A stretch of DNA of 23,909 nt from JAMXLO01 sp041487355 (GCA_041487355.1 JBGPND010000063.1:1-23909), one strand, 5' to 3'. Positions 1 to 7,922 are shown, numbered from the stretch's first letter. Translations and numbers: made by a program. Notes: generated from the sequence alone by a model not told the origin.

Positions 1-2677
1 GAGTGCCGAGGTCGCCCTCTCCATCGACGGTGTCGAGCGATTGCGGCAGATCCCTGAAATTCCGCGCCCCGATGCGGTCGCGGAAGGATGGGAGGATGCC
101 AAGGGCTATCGCTTCTATCCAGCCGCGTGCCGGCTCGAACCAGGGACACATCTCGTCGAGGTTATACCGACCGTGGGTGGCCGGCGTACGGGGAGCCTTC
201 CCGGCATGGGCATTCCCGACACGGTGTTCGAACTGGAAATCCCGGCCCCTGTCCTCGCTGACCTTGGCCTGTTGGAATATCTGAAGAGCGAATACGGCGT
301 GCGCCCCGAGATCAGGCGCGTTCTGATCGCTGATCCGAGGATCAGATATCGGCCCGAGCGCTGGGTTGGTGATGTGATCTTTGTGGACGGGCTTCCAGGC
401 TCCCCCTCCAGCCGCTACCGGATCGGCAACATCCAGGAGGAACTGATCGGGCTGGGGTTCGACTGCTGCACGCTGACCGAGGACGAACTTTGGCTGGTCG
501 AACAAGGCGCCTATTCGGCCGGGGTCGTGCATTTCTTCCGCGCGCCGCTGAGCGGCGCCTTCGCCAGGGCAGCGAAAATCGCCCGTTCCGCCGGTGCACG
601 CATCGGCTTCGACATCGACGACCTCGCGTTCGACCCCGGCGTGATGCCGTATATCGACGGATTGCGCATGCTGACTCCCGAGGCGATCGAGCAGTATCGG
701 GCGGGCATGCTCGGCTACCGCCTGTTCGCGCAGTTCGCTGACTTCGTCACTACGACCACGGAGTTCCTCGCCAGCCACCTTCGGCCGATCGCCGACCAGG
801 TTTCGGTGGTCGCCAACTCGATCAGTCGCGCGTTTTTTGCTGTCGATTACGGACAGGCACCGCGCGGCAACCAGTATGTTCGCATCGGCTACTATGCTGG
901 CACGCGCACCCACCAGTCGGATTTCGCGGTCGTGTCCGACGCATTGATCCGGGTCCTGCGAGGCTATCCGAACCTGCGCGTCCGATTGGTCGGAGAGATC
1001 GACCTCACGGACTTTCCAGACCTCGCGCTCTTCACCGATCGGGTCGAGCAATGTGGTCTGCTCAGCTACGGCGAGATGCTGCGCGACATGGCAACATGCG
1101 ACATCACGATTGCGCCGCTTGAGCCCGGCAATCCGTATTGTGAGGCGAAGAGCGAGCTGAAGTACTTCGAGGGCGCGTTGACGGGATCGGCTGTCGTCGC
1201 CTCGCCGACGCAGCCGTTCGCCGAGGCGATCGAGACTGGCAGGACCGGCTTTCTGGCTACCACAACCGTGGACTGGTTCCGGGCGTTTTGCCGGCTGCTC
1301 GACGATGCGGACCTGGTTGCGCGCATGAACAGCGCGGCGCGGCAGGACATCCGCACCCGCTACCATGCCTCCGTCGTGGCGAAGCGCTTCATCGAAACGG
1401 CCGGTCTGGCCGATGCGCCGATCGAGGCTTCCCGGCCGCCACAGCTGCCGACCCTGACAGCACAACCGACCGGACATGGCCAGAGCGGTGCAGCCGTGTC
1501 GTTCGACGTGGGCTTCTTTCTGCCGAGGCTCACGATCGGTTCCGGCGGTCACCGCAAGATCCTGCGTATCTGCCACGATCTCGAGCAGATGGGCCACACC
1601 GTGTCGATCTACGTGACGGGCGGTCAGTCACCCGCCGAGTGCCGTGAACTCATCACCCGCCATTACTATCCGTTCGCGGGCAGGCTGTTCCGCTACAATG
1701 GAACGGTCACACAACATGAGTTCCTGGTCGCCACTGCCTGGGAAACCGCCTACCTGGTGCGCCGGCACCGAGCAATGATCGGACAGCCGGTGTATTTCGT
1801 GCAAGATTTCGAGCCGCTGTTCATGCCGGTTGGCTCTGGCTATCTGAATGCGTTCGCCACCTACATGTTCGGCTTCCGGACGATCTGCCTTGGCCGGTGG
1901 ATGGCCGCCCGGCTGCGCCGGGAATTCGGCATCGAGCCCAGCATGATCCCGTTCCCGCTCGACCGTACCAAGTACTATCCGGCTCAGGGAGTTTACCGCA
2001 AAGGCAAGAGCGTGCTGCTCTTCGCCCGGCCGTCGCAGGAAAGACGCGCGTTCACCCTGGCGGTCGAGGCACTGGAGAAGGTGGTCCGCAGGTCTCCCTG
2101 CGTTCAGATCGGCTTCTTCGGCGAGAAGGAGTACAGCCCGCAGCGCTTCAGTTACCAAAATCACGGGCTGATCCAGTCCGAGACCGAGCTTGCCCAACTC
2201 TATCGAAGCAGCACCGTCGGGATTTGTCTGTCGCCGACCAACCCGAGCCTCGTTGCCTATGAGATGATGGCCTGCGGAACGGCGCTGGTCGATCTCGCTT
2301 TACCTGGTGCCCAGGTAAACTTCGAGGGCAGGGACATAGCCTATCTTGCCCAGCCGACAGCAGAAGACCTGGCGGCGCAAATTCTGCTTGCCCTGGACGA
2401 TGACGAACTGCGGGCCAGGCGCAGTGCCGCCGGCATCGAGCTGACCTCCCGGATGGAGTTTGATGACAGCATGGCGGTGCAGTTTGAACGTTACCTGCGC
2501 GAGTTCCGGCAGCAGTCGAGCCGACCGCAGATCGAGCTGCTTCCCCCGAGCTCGGCACATGTCACAAGTCCGGCCAATGACTTGGCAAGCGGAGATGCAG
2601 ACTCGCTGGTCGTATCGACTGCGACGCAGCGGCGCGAGCAGAAGCGGAGAGGGCGTCGCCAGATCGCGGGCACCTGA
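1..2677 (+). CDS. Two-domain glycosyltransferase with WsaF-like C-terminal half (5' partial)
   Basis: The frame is open from base 2, so the true start lies upstream of the window. The visible part encodes a short beta-rich segment (about 50-300), a first GT-B glycosyltransferase unit (about 380-1400, with 'VHFFRAPL', 'GFDIDDLAFDP' and an 'EPGNPYCEAKSELKYFEGALTG' type donor-site region) and a second GT-B unit (about 1498-2480). The second unit has 'GSGGHRKILRI', 'YFVQDFEPLF' and 'NPSLVAYEMMACG', which resembles the rhamnosyltransferase WsaF. Known members add sugars to cell-surface polysaccharides in the cytoplasm. Its stop lies 5 bp from the end of the convergent methyltransferase gene. A low-complexity tail (SSRPQIELLPPSSAH to RREQKRRGRR) closes the protein. 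Sugar donor and acceptor cannot be told. The fold is confident, the WsaF resemblance good, the product unknown. Confidence 0.85.
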   Translation, partial: SAEVALSIDGVERLRQIPEIPRPDAVAEGWEDAKGYRFYPAACRLEPGTHLVEVIPTVGGRRTGSLPGMGIPDTVFELEIPAPVLADLGLLEYLKSEYGVRPEIRRVLIADPRIRYRPERWVGDVIFVDGLPGSPSSRYRIGNIQEELIGLGFDCCTLTEDELWLVEQGAYSAGVVHFFRAPLSGAFARAAKIARSAGARIGFDIDDLAFDPGVMPYIDGLRMLTPEAIEQYRAGMLGYRLFAQFADFVTTTTEFLASHLRPIADQVSVVANSISRAFFAVDYGQAPRGNQYVRIGYYAGTRTHQSDFAVVSDALIRVLRGYPNLRVRLVGEIDLTDFPDLALFTDRVEQCGLLSYGEMLRDMATCDITIAPLEPGNPYCEAKSELKYFEGALTGSAVVASPTQPFAEAIETGRTGFLATTTVDWFRAFCRLLDDADLVARMNSAARQDIRTRYHASVVAKRFIETAGLADAPIEASRPPQLPTLTAQPTGHGQSGAAVSFDVGFFLPRLTIGSGGHRKILRICHDLEQMGHTVSIYVTGGQSPAECRELITRHYYPFAGRLFRYNGTVTQHEFLVATAWETAYLVRRHRAMIGQPVYFVQDFEPLFMPVGSGYLNAFATYMFGFRTICLGRWMAARLRREFGIEPSMIPFPLDRTKYYPAQGVYRKGKSVLLFARPSQERRAFTLAVEALEKVVRRSPCVQIGFFGEKEYSPQRFSYQNHGLIQSETELAQLYRSSTVGICLSPTNPSLVAYEMMACGTALVDLALPGAQVNFEGRDIAYLAQPTAEDLAAQILLALDDDELRARRSAAGIELTSRMEFDDSMAVQFERYLREFRQQSSRPQIELLPPSSAHVTSPANDLASGDADSLVVSTATQRREQKRRGRRQIAGT

Positions 2678-2682
2678 ACCTG

Positions 2683-3453
2683 CTAGCAGTCATCCCCCCT
2701 GGCCGTCGCACCTTTCATCCTGGCGTGGAGTGAAATGAAACCGCGCGGCACGTCGTAGCCGAAGTGAACGACCTCGGCACCGATCTCCCGGGCCCAGCGA
2801 GCGAGGCTGGGTTCGGTGAAGAACACAAAGTGCGCATCCATGACGTAATTCGGCCGGAACATCGGGACCTGAATGAAGAATGAGGCATCCGGCTGCAGTT
2901 GCCGGCGGCGTGCCCGCCAGAACGCGGTCGGTTGCGGCAGGTGCTCGAGCACATGCCACATGAACACGATGTCGAATTTGTCCACGACCTCGTCGAGATC
3001 ACTCACCGCAATGAAGTTGTCCGGCAGCTCCGCTGCACTCCGCAGCGAGTCCACAACCTTGTGGATCGGAGTAAGGTCGTAGTCGCAGGCGACCGCATAG
3101 CGACAGGTCGTCGCTGCCGCGAGCGCCGCATATCCGCGGCCTGCTCCGAAGTCCAGGAATACTGCCTCGGACAGCAGCCTCTCCTCGCGTTCAATGAACA
3201 TCCGCAGAATATTCTGGTAGATCGCGACTTGCTTCAGGTGGCTCGCCGCCGGCTCGTCGGCTGGGACAGCGTAGAAATCTGTCTGCTGCATCTCCGCCGC
3301 GTGGCTCGTCTCCAAGGCGTCGTAGGCAGCGCCGTTCAACAGCGCCAGACATGACTCGCATATGTAGATTGGCGCCGCGCCTCCATCTCCCACGCTCACC
3401 TTGTCAAAAAGCCTGAGCGTTCGGCAGTGGCAGACGGGACAGCTCGTCAGCAT
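2683..3453 (-). CDS. Class I SAM-dependent methyltransferase with N-terminal zinc ribbon
   Basis: The 256-residue protein starts with two cysteine pairs (Cys5/Cys8 and Cys32/Cys35) that look like a zinc ribbon. A Methyltransf_23-type Rossmann core follows: motif I at residues 98-106 (VFLDFGAGRG) and the 'WHVLEHLP' loop at 166-173. Related zinc-ribbon methyltransferases usually modify sugars or other small molecules in polysaccharide and natural-product loci. Here the gene converges on a glycosyltransferase, so O- or C-methylation of a surface glycan is a reasonable inference. The ATG start at 3453 puts the first CPVC motif near the N-terminus, as expected, but the ribosome binding site is weak. 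The substrate is unknown. Confidence 0.85.
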   Translation of the reverse strand: MLTSCPVCHCRTLRLFDKVSVGDGGAAPIYICESCLALLNGAAYDALETSHAAEMQQTDFYAVPADEPAASHLKQVAIYQNILRMFIEREERLLSEAVFLDFGAGRGYAALAAATTCRYAVACDYDLTPIHKVVDSLRSAAELPDNFIAVSDLDEVVDKFDIVFMWHVLEHLPQPTAFWRARRRQLQPDASFFIQVPMFRPNYVMDAHFVFFTEPSLARWAREIGAEVVHFGYDVPRGFISLHARMKGATARGDDC

Positions 3454-3675
3454 TGGAAATAGATCGCCTGCTCGCGTGGATCAAAACGGCCAGTGAAGTC
3501 TGCTGGATTTCACCAGGCGGTATTCAATTACATGCCGCAACTGGTCATCTGAGTGTCTTCCGAGGACAATCGTCGGCACAAGACTACCGGCCAGACGCTG
3601 AACGAATAGTTAACGCTCGCAGCCTGCCCGATGGCTGGGATGCGTTGGACCGCACGGGGAAACGGCCTGCACTGG
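3454..3675. other. Non-coding stretch upstream of the FNR box
   Basis: This lies between the start of the leftward methyltransferase gene and the FNR box. It must hold the methyltransferase promoter, but I could not identify a convincing -35/-10 pair. An open frame crosses it (3453-3713), starting at TTG with no ribosome binding site and running over the FNR box and the likely -10 element, so I do not call it a gene. Confidence 0.5.
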
Positions 3676-3689
3676 TTGATCTGGATCAA
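3676..3689 (+). promoter_or_regulatory. Perfect FNR/ANR-type operator, class II position
   Basis: The sequence TTGATCTGGATCAA matches the FNR consensus TTGAT-N4-ATCAA with no mismatch. A -10-like hexamer, taggat at 3711-3716, would place transcription near 3723, so the box is centred close to -41, the class II activator position where FNR contacts RNA polymerase. The first downstream gene is the 63-residue ORF at 3755. FNR, FixK and DNR proteins share this half-site, so the exact regulator is open. Low-oxygen induction is inferred. Confidence 0.75.
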
Positions 3690-3754
3690 GTTGCGCCGGC
3701 ACCCGCCTCCTAGGATGCTGGCGTAACAAGTCGAACCGTCAGGAGTGCGTCGTC

Positions 3755-3946
3755 ATGGGACGTGTCAGCCGTATCGAGCCGTCGGGCAAGGATACCGTCA
3801 GCCCGCTCGTGCTGTGCGATCGCCTGATCAGCCTCGCCCAGGAAGCCGATAGGGGTGGCTTTGTCGTCGCGGCCAAGCATCTGCTGTACCTGGCATCCGA
3901 GGTGCTGGACCGGCCATCGGGGCTGCGCGCTCAGTCCCGCACCTAG
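3755..3946 (+). CDS. Small protein (63 aa) behind an FNR-type promoter
   Basis: The ATG at 3755 is preceded by a good ribosome binding site (aggag, 3741-3745, 9-nt spacing) and by the FNR box 66 bp upstream. The product has no signal peptide or membrane segment. Its middle (residues 16-52, 'SPLVLCDRLISLAQEADRGG' then 'FVVAAKHLLYLASEVLD') looks like two amphipathic helices, which suggests a small helical cytoplasmic protein. The single Cys is residue 21. The stop overlaps the stop of the convergent hydratase gene by 4 bp (3943-3946). I do not recognise a family. Placement suggests expression under oxygen limitation, but no function can be given. Confidence 0.7.
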   Translation: MGRVSRIEPSGKDTVSPLVLCDRLISLAQEADRGGFVVAAKHLLYLASEVLDRPSGLRAQSRT

Positions 3947-4704
3947 GCCAGCATCGCGACCTGCACATCGCCGACGCCGGCGAACTCGGCCTGGATACGA
4001 TCGCCCGGCGCGATCGGGAACTGCCGCGTAAATGAGCCGCTCATGATCAGGTCGCCGGCGCGGATGCCGCGCCCGAACTCCGGCAGCTTGCGCGCGAGCC
4101 AGACCACCGAATTCAGCGGATTGCCCAGCACGGCGTCGCCCCGCCCCGTCGCAACGGTCTTGCCGTTGATCTGAATGGTGGCCGCGACATTGTCCAGTTC
4201 CAGACCGCCCAGCGGAACCGGATTGCCGAGGATGATGGTCTTCTGCTGCGCGTTGTCCGCCATGGCGACGGCGATCTGCGCGGACAGATCGCCGCGCGTC
4301 TCGATGATCTCGAGCGAGGGATAGACCACGTCGATCGCCCGGCGCGCCTCCGCCACGGTAACTTCACCCACGAGCGGCTGCTTCACCTGGAGACACAGCT
4401 CCGGCTCGAAGCCCGGCTTGATCAGGTCGGCCGGACGGAACACGTGGCCCGACCGCCGGCTTTCCAGGATGCAGCCGAACACCGGCTCGTGGAAGCCGAA
4501 CTGTTGCTGGATCGGCTTGGCGGTCAGCCCGACCTTCCAGCCGATCTGCCGTTCACCCGCGGCGCAACGGCGGTCGATGAGGCCAAGCTGGATGCGATAG
4601 GCTTCGTCCAATGTCAGGCGATCGAACCATTCGGTCGGGAAATGCACGCCGCGTTCGCGCGCGGACCAGAAGCTGTCGATCGCGGCTTGTTCGTCGAACG
4701 CCAT
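3943..4704 (-). CDS. 2-keto-4-pentenoate hydratase-like protein (MhpD/FAH family)
   Basis: The 253-residue protein matches the 2-oxopent-4-enoate hydratase / 4-oxalocrotonate decarboxylase branch of the fumarylacetoacetase superfamily. These enzymes use a divalent metal to hydrate or decarboxylate 2-keto acids in meta-cleavage pathways. Visible signatures are 'GWKVGLTAKPIQQQFG' (residues 55-70), the paired metal-ligand glutamates in 'FEPELCLQVK' (Glu100, Glu102) and 'LEIIETR' (131-137). Length is normal for the family. I chose ATG 4704 over the longer frame (to 4779) because GGGAGGA sits just upstream of it and homology starts there. It is divergent from the formyltransferase gene across a 142-bp gap, so the two may share a control region. 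The real substrate is not determined. Confidence 0.88.
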   Translation of the reverse strand: MAFDEQAAIDSFWSARERGVHFPTEWFDRLTLDEAYRIQLGLIDRRCAAGERQIGWKVGLTAKPIQQQFGFHEPVFGCILESRRSGHVFRPADLIKPGFEPELCLQVKQPLVGEVTVAEARRAIDVVYPSLEIIETRGDLSAQIAVAMADNAQQKTIILGNPVPLGGLELDNVAATIQINGKTVATGRGDAVLGNPLNSVVWLARKLPEFGRGIRAGDLIMSGSFTRQFPIAPGDRIQAEFAGVGDVQVAMLA

Positions 4705-4790
4705 CACTGTGTCCTCCCGTGGGCGCGGTTGACGGAAGCTAGGGCCTCCGCGCGACGGTTGCCAAGGCCGAGCCGACATGCAAGGTGGAG

Positions 4791-4820
4791 TTGCCCCGGA
4801 TCAAGTCCGCGGGCAGGCAA
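4791..4820. repeat. Short GC-rich palindromic element, 'ggatcaagtcc' core (copy 1)
   Basis: An imperfect hairpin between ttgccccgga and the matching right arm, around the core ggatcaagtcc (4798-4808). The core is the reverse complement of the ggacttgatcc core at 19661-19671. It lies in the divergent promoter gap between hydratase and formyltransferase. Confidence 0.55.
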
Positions 4821-4846
4821 CCACAAGCATGGGAGGAGGCCGCCGC

Positions 4847-5761
4847 ATGCGCATCGCGATCATCGGCCAGCAGGATTTCGGCAAGGCCACATTGGAAGCA
4901 TTTCTCAACCGCGGGGATACGGTCGCCGCCGTGTTCTGCGCCCCGGAGAAAGGCCGGCCCGACCCGTTGCGCGTGGCGGCGGAGGAGCGCGGCGTTCCGG
5001 TGCATCAATTCGCCAAGCTCACCGATCCCGCGGCACAGGAGGCGCTGAAGCAGGCGAACGTCGATGTCGGCGTGATGGCCTATGTGACGCAGTTCGTGCC
5101 ACAGGATTTCTGCAACATTCCGAAGTTCGGCACGATCCAGTTCCACCCGAGCCTGTTGCCGTTGCATCGCGGCGCGTCGTCGATGAGCTGGTCGATCATC
5201 TGCGGGCGGACGGCGACCGGATTATCCATCTTCCGCCCGACCGATGGGCTCGACGAGGGCCCAGTGATCCTGACTCGTGCGGTGCGGATCGAGCCGGAGG
5301 ACACGCTGGGCTCGCTGTATTTCGGCAAGATCTTCCCGATGGGCGTTGCGGCGCTGGTGGAAGTGGCCGAGCTGGTGGTGGCCGGCAAGGCTCCGGCACT
5401 GGCGCAGTACGAACCGAACGCCGGCTATGAAGGAATCATCCGCGAGGCGGAGACGCGCATCAACTGGGCGAACCACGTCGACATCTCCTACAACCTGATC
5501 CGCGGCTGCGATCCCGCACCGGGCGCCTGGACGACGGTGGATGGCAAGAAGCTGTTCGTCTTCAATGCTGTGAAGCGGATCGCGCGCACCTTCTCCGAGG
5601 TGAAGGGCAAGAAGCTCGGCGAGGTGGTGTCCGCGGACGGCAAGCTGGTGGTGCACGGCCAGGGCGGCTTCATCGAGATCGAACGCGTGCGCCCGGACGG
5701 CGGGCGGAAGGTCGCGGCGTCCGAGGCCGGCATCGCGGTCGGCACAATTCTGGGGGGATGA
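4847..5761 (+). CDS. Stand-alone formyltransferase resembling the hydrolase domain of 10-formyl-THF dehydrogenase
   Basis: The 304-residue protein has the formyl-transferase N domain (1-185) and C domain (about 200-300). 'HPSLLPLHRGASSMSW' holds the catalytic His100, and 'DGLDEG' holds Asp136. Their 36-residue spacing matches His106/Asp142 of the ALDH1L1-type formyl-THF dehydrogenase hydrolase domain. The run from 'MRIAIIGQQDFG' through 'YEGIIREAETRINW' and 'LIRGCDPAPGAWT' also follows that family rather than Met-tRNA formyltransferase. The family moves or removes the formyl group of 10-formyl-THF. No aldehyde dehydrogenase half or carrier domain is attached. ATG 4847 is chosen because GGGAGGAGG (4831-4839) precedes it. 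Its stop overlaps the NIPSNAP start (ATGA), so the two are probably translationally coupled. The acceptor is unknown. Confidence 0.85.
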   Translation: MRIAIIGQQDFGKATLEAFLNRGDTVAAVFCAPEKGRPDPLRVAAEERGVPVHQFAKLTDPAAQEALKQANVDVGVMAYVTQFVPQDFCNIPKFGTIQFHPSLLPLHRGASSMSWSIICGRTATGLSIFRPTDGLDEGPVILTRAVRIEPEDTLGSLYFGKIFPMGVAALVEVAELVVAGKAPALAQYEPNAGYEGIIREAETRINWANHVDISYNLIRGCDPAPGAWTTVDGKKLFVFNAVKRIARTFSEVKGKKLGEVVSADGKLVVHGQGGFIEIERVRPDGGRKVAASEAGIAVGTILGG

Positions 5762-6402
5762 ACAAGATGATCTACGAACTGCGCACTTACACGTTCCACA
5801 GTGGCAAGCTGCCGGCCTACATTCAGCATGTGGAGAAGGTCGGCCGCCCGGTGCGCGGCGACGACTACGGCAAGTGCCACGGCTACTGGATCGCCGAATT
5901 CGGCCAGCTCAATCAGGCCTGGCACCTGTGGAGCTACGCGAGCCTCGACGAACGCACGCGCATGCGCGAGGCGCTGTCGAAGAACGAGCGCTGGACGAAG
6001 GAGTATGTGCCCGTCGTGCAGCCGATGCTGCAACGGCAGGATATCCGCTTCCTCAATCCGGTGGTCGACATCAAACCGCCGGCGGCGAGCGGCGGCGTCT
6101 ACGAGCTGCGCATCTACCGCACGCAGCCCGGCAAGGCGACGCAGTGGGCGCAACTGTTCAAGTCGGTGTTTCCGGCGCGCGAGAAGTATTCACCGAACGT
6201 GTGCCTGTGGACCGGCGAGGCGCCGCAGCCGAACGAGGTGGTGCATATGTGGAACTACCCGGACCTCAACACGCGCATGAAGGTCCGCGCCGAGTGCGCC
6301 CGCGATCCGGAGTGGCAGGCCTTCGTCGCGCAGGGCGGCCCGCTGCTGCTGGAGATGCAGTCGACTCTCCTGATGCCGACGCCGTTCTCGCTGATGCGGT
6401 GA
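5758..6402 (+). CDS. NIPSNAP family protein with two tandem domains
   Basis: The 214-residue protein carries two ferredoxin-like NIPSNAP domains, each opening with the typical 'YELRTYTFHSGKLPAYI' / 'YELRIYRTQPGKATQW' signature (residues 5-21 and about 115-130). The later 'HLWSYASLDER' and 'HMWNYPDLNTR' are the paired halves. NIPSNAP proteins are dimeric alpha/beta-barrel proteins often found beside catabolic enzymes. Their biochemical role is mostly unknown. The start ATG overlaps the formyltransferase stop (ATGA, 5758-5761). A second ATG at 5767 is an alternative start. Tight coupling implies the two proteins act on the same compound or pathway (inference). Confidence 0.88.
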   Translation: MNKMIYELRTYTFHSGKLPAYIQHVEKVGRPVRGDDYGKCHGYWIAEFGQLNQAWHLWSYASLDERTRMREALSKNERWTKEYVPVVQPMLQRQDIRFLNPVVDIKPPAASGGVYELRIYRTQPGKATQWAQLFKSVFPAREKYSPNVCLWTGEAPQPNEVVHMWNYPDLNTRMKVRAECARDPEWQAFVAQGGPLLLEMQSTLLMPTPFSLMR

Positions 6403-6409
6403 CGGGCAC

Positions 6410-6466
6410 TTCCTACCGTCATGCCGGGCGCACGGGTCGGGCCGCAGGCCCGCCATGACGTAGGAA
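6410..6466. terminator. Intergenic palindrome, probable bidirectional terminator
   Basis: Left arm 'ttcctaccgtcatgccgggc' pairs with a right arm ending in 'ccatgacgtaggaa' with one bulge and one mismatch. The hairpin fills the whole gap between two convergent genes, ending one base before the dioxygenase stop codon. The gtcatg/catgac arms resemble a common alphaproteobacterial intergenic repeat. There is no T-tract, so terminator function is inferred from place and structure. Confidence 0.55.
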
Positions 6467-7351
6467 TCAGGCCACCAACGCCTGCTCGAGCGACGATACC
6501 CCGTCCGACACCGTCGTGCGATGCATGTCGCGCGCCTGCGTTGCGTCGTATCCCCGCGCGCGATGCATGGTGCAGCGGTCGTCCCACATCACCAGGTCGC
6601 CGACCTTCCAGCGATGCGTGTAGACGAACTCGCGCTGCGTCGCATGCTCCATCAGGTCGCGCAGCAGCATGCGCGCCTCGGGCACTGGCATGCCGCGAAT
6701 CCACCCGGCGTGCGAGGCCAGATACAGCGTCTTGCGCTTCGAGCCGGGATGCACGCGCACCAGCAACTGCGGCACCGGCGGCAGCTTGGCGCGCTCTTCG
6801 TCCGTGAAGTCGGCGAAGCCGATGGTCGAGCGCGAATACAGCACCGAATGCTCCGCCACCAGCCCCTCCAGCCGCGCCTTCATCGCCTCCGGCAGCGCGT
6901 CATAGGCGGCGCGCATGTCGGCGAACTGGGTCTCGCCGCCCTCGCCGGGGATAGCGCGCGCCGACAGCAGCGAATATCGCGCGGGGATCGCCTTGAACGA
7001 ACTGTCGGTGTGCCACAGCCGGTTGCCCAGGCCGTTCATCCGCCGCCGGTCATCCGCCGCCAGCACACGGCTTTCCTCATCCAGGTTCGATACGTCGGAG
7101 ATGTGCAGATCGAGCCGCGGCTTGTGCCCCGGCCGGTACGCCTTGATCGTTGTCTCCAGCGGACCCAACAAACGGCTGAAAGCGATCTGCCGTTCGTCGG
7201 TGATAAGCTGGTCGTGGAACACCAGCACCGCGTAGCGGCCGGCCGCCGCCACGATCTGCGACACCGTCGCCGCGTCAGGCGGCTCGCGCAGATCGACGCC
7301 GCTCACTTCGCCGACGAACAGCGGATGCAACTGCTTCACGGATATTGCCAT
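6467..7351 (-). CDS. TfdA/TauD family 2-oxoglutarate-dependent dioxygenase
   Basis: The 294-residue protein is a Fe(II)/2-oxoglutarate dioxygenase of the TauD/TfdA family. The HxD ligands are in 'LWHTDSSF' (His114, Asp116), the distal His is in 'CTMHRARG' (His263), and the 2OG-binding Arg is in 'MHRTTVSD' (Arg278). Members hydroxylate organic acids, sulfonates or phenoxyacetates, releasing succinate and CO2. I chose ATG 7351, which has GAGGAG just upstream. The longer open frame to 7513 has no family sequence. The gene is convergent with the formyltransferase-NIPSNAP pair. The substrate cannot be read from sequence; an oxidative first step in the same catabolic block is an inference. Confidence 0.9.
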   Translation of the reverse strand: MAISVKQLHPLFVGEVSGVDLREPPDAATVSQIVAAAGRYAVLVFHDQLITDERQIAFSRLLGPLETTIKAYRPGHKPRLDLHISDVSNLDEESRVLAADDRRRMNGLGNRLWHTDSSFKAIPARYSLLSARAIPGEGGETQFADMRAAYDALPEAMKARLEGLVAEHSVLYSRSTIGFADFTDEERAKLPPVPQLLVRVHPGSKRKTLYLASHAGWIRGMPVPEARMLLRDLMEHATQREFVYTHRWKVGDLVMWDDRCTMHRARGYDATQARDMHRTTVSDGVSSLEQALVA

Positions 7352-7538
7352 AGCCCGCTCCTCTGATGGATCCGGCATCGCCAGTTCGCGGCTACAATAC
7401 CCATCGCATCCGCGGCGTGACAATGTGCGAGCCGGCATTGCGCTGCGGCGCGCGGTCGGTCGACATTTCCCGCCGGCGGCACGGCACTGGCTGGGCTGCG
7501 GTCGCCCGACCAACTGCTATCGCGGCCGTTATAAGGTC

Positions 7539-7569
7539 TTGACCGCAATATGCACGATGCTGCTATGCT
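7539..7569 (+). promoter_or_regulatory. Possible sigma-70-type promoter
   Basis: TTGACC (7539-7544) and tatgct (7564-7569) resemble -35 and -10 boxes but are 19 bp apart, which is wide. It would drive the PEGA-like gene and patatin gene with a leader of about 120 nt. The rest of the gap 7352-7698 shows no other recognisable feature. Confidence 0.3.
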
Positions 7570-7698
7570 GCCCGCGGAGTGGGTTCAGCGCACGGTGGTG
7601 CAGCCATGGCGACACGGAAACGGAAGGCGCCGGGACCACAGGCTCGCCGCCGAAGGCAGGCTGGGGCAAAGCGTGGCACCGCGCTGGGGGAGGCGACA

Positions 7699-7908
7699 AT
7701 GCAATTCGAATTCCTGCTGGTGACATTCAAGGACAACCGCACGGTCAAGGCCGACGACATACCTGTCGGCGTTACCAACCACATGATGATCATGCCGCCG
7801 GGCGACTATGTCATCACCCTGGACGGGGACGGATTCAACCCACCCACGCAGGATATCGAGCTTGTCGGGACCTCGCATGTGCGCCCGATGGTCGTCGCCT
7901 TCACCTGA
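7699..7908 (+). CDS. Small PEGA-like protein
   Basis: The 69-residue product has 'IPVGVTNHMMIMPPGDYVIT' (21-40) followed by 'LDGDGFNPPTQDIELVG'. This has the layout of a PEGA domain: a beta strand, 'PPGxYxIxL', then a Gly/Pro turn. I chose ATG 7699 because gggggagg lies 5 nt upstream and third-codon GC rises sharply from there. ATG 7606 in the same frame would add an Arg/Lys-rich leader (ATRKRKAPGPQARRRR) whose codon use is unlike the rest. It sits 14 bp before the patatin lipoprotein gene, so the two are probably co-transcribed. Function is unknown; PEGA domains are often found in envelope proteins. Confidence 0.6.
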   Translation: MQFEFLLVTFKDNRTVKADDIPVGVTNHMMIMPPGDYVITLDGDGFNPPTQDIELVGTSHVRPMVVAFT

Positions 7909-7922
7909 GGGGAATTTCACAG

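Noticed and set aside
41..43. TTG at 41 as start of the glycosyltransferase
   Set aside because: The frame is open to the window edge, and a family-like segment already lies upstream of it, so the gene is simply cut by the window.
3453..3713. 86-codon open frame on the plus strand starting at TTG
   Set aside because: No ribosome binding site, it overlaps the methyltransferase start, and it runs over the FNR box and -10 region. No recognisable protein sequence.
7425..7922. Longer 634-codon reading of the patatin gene
   Set aside because: The added N-terminal part overlaps the PEGA-like gene in another frame and would bury the lipoprotein signal peptide.
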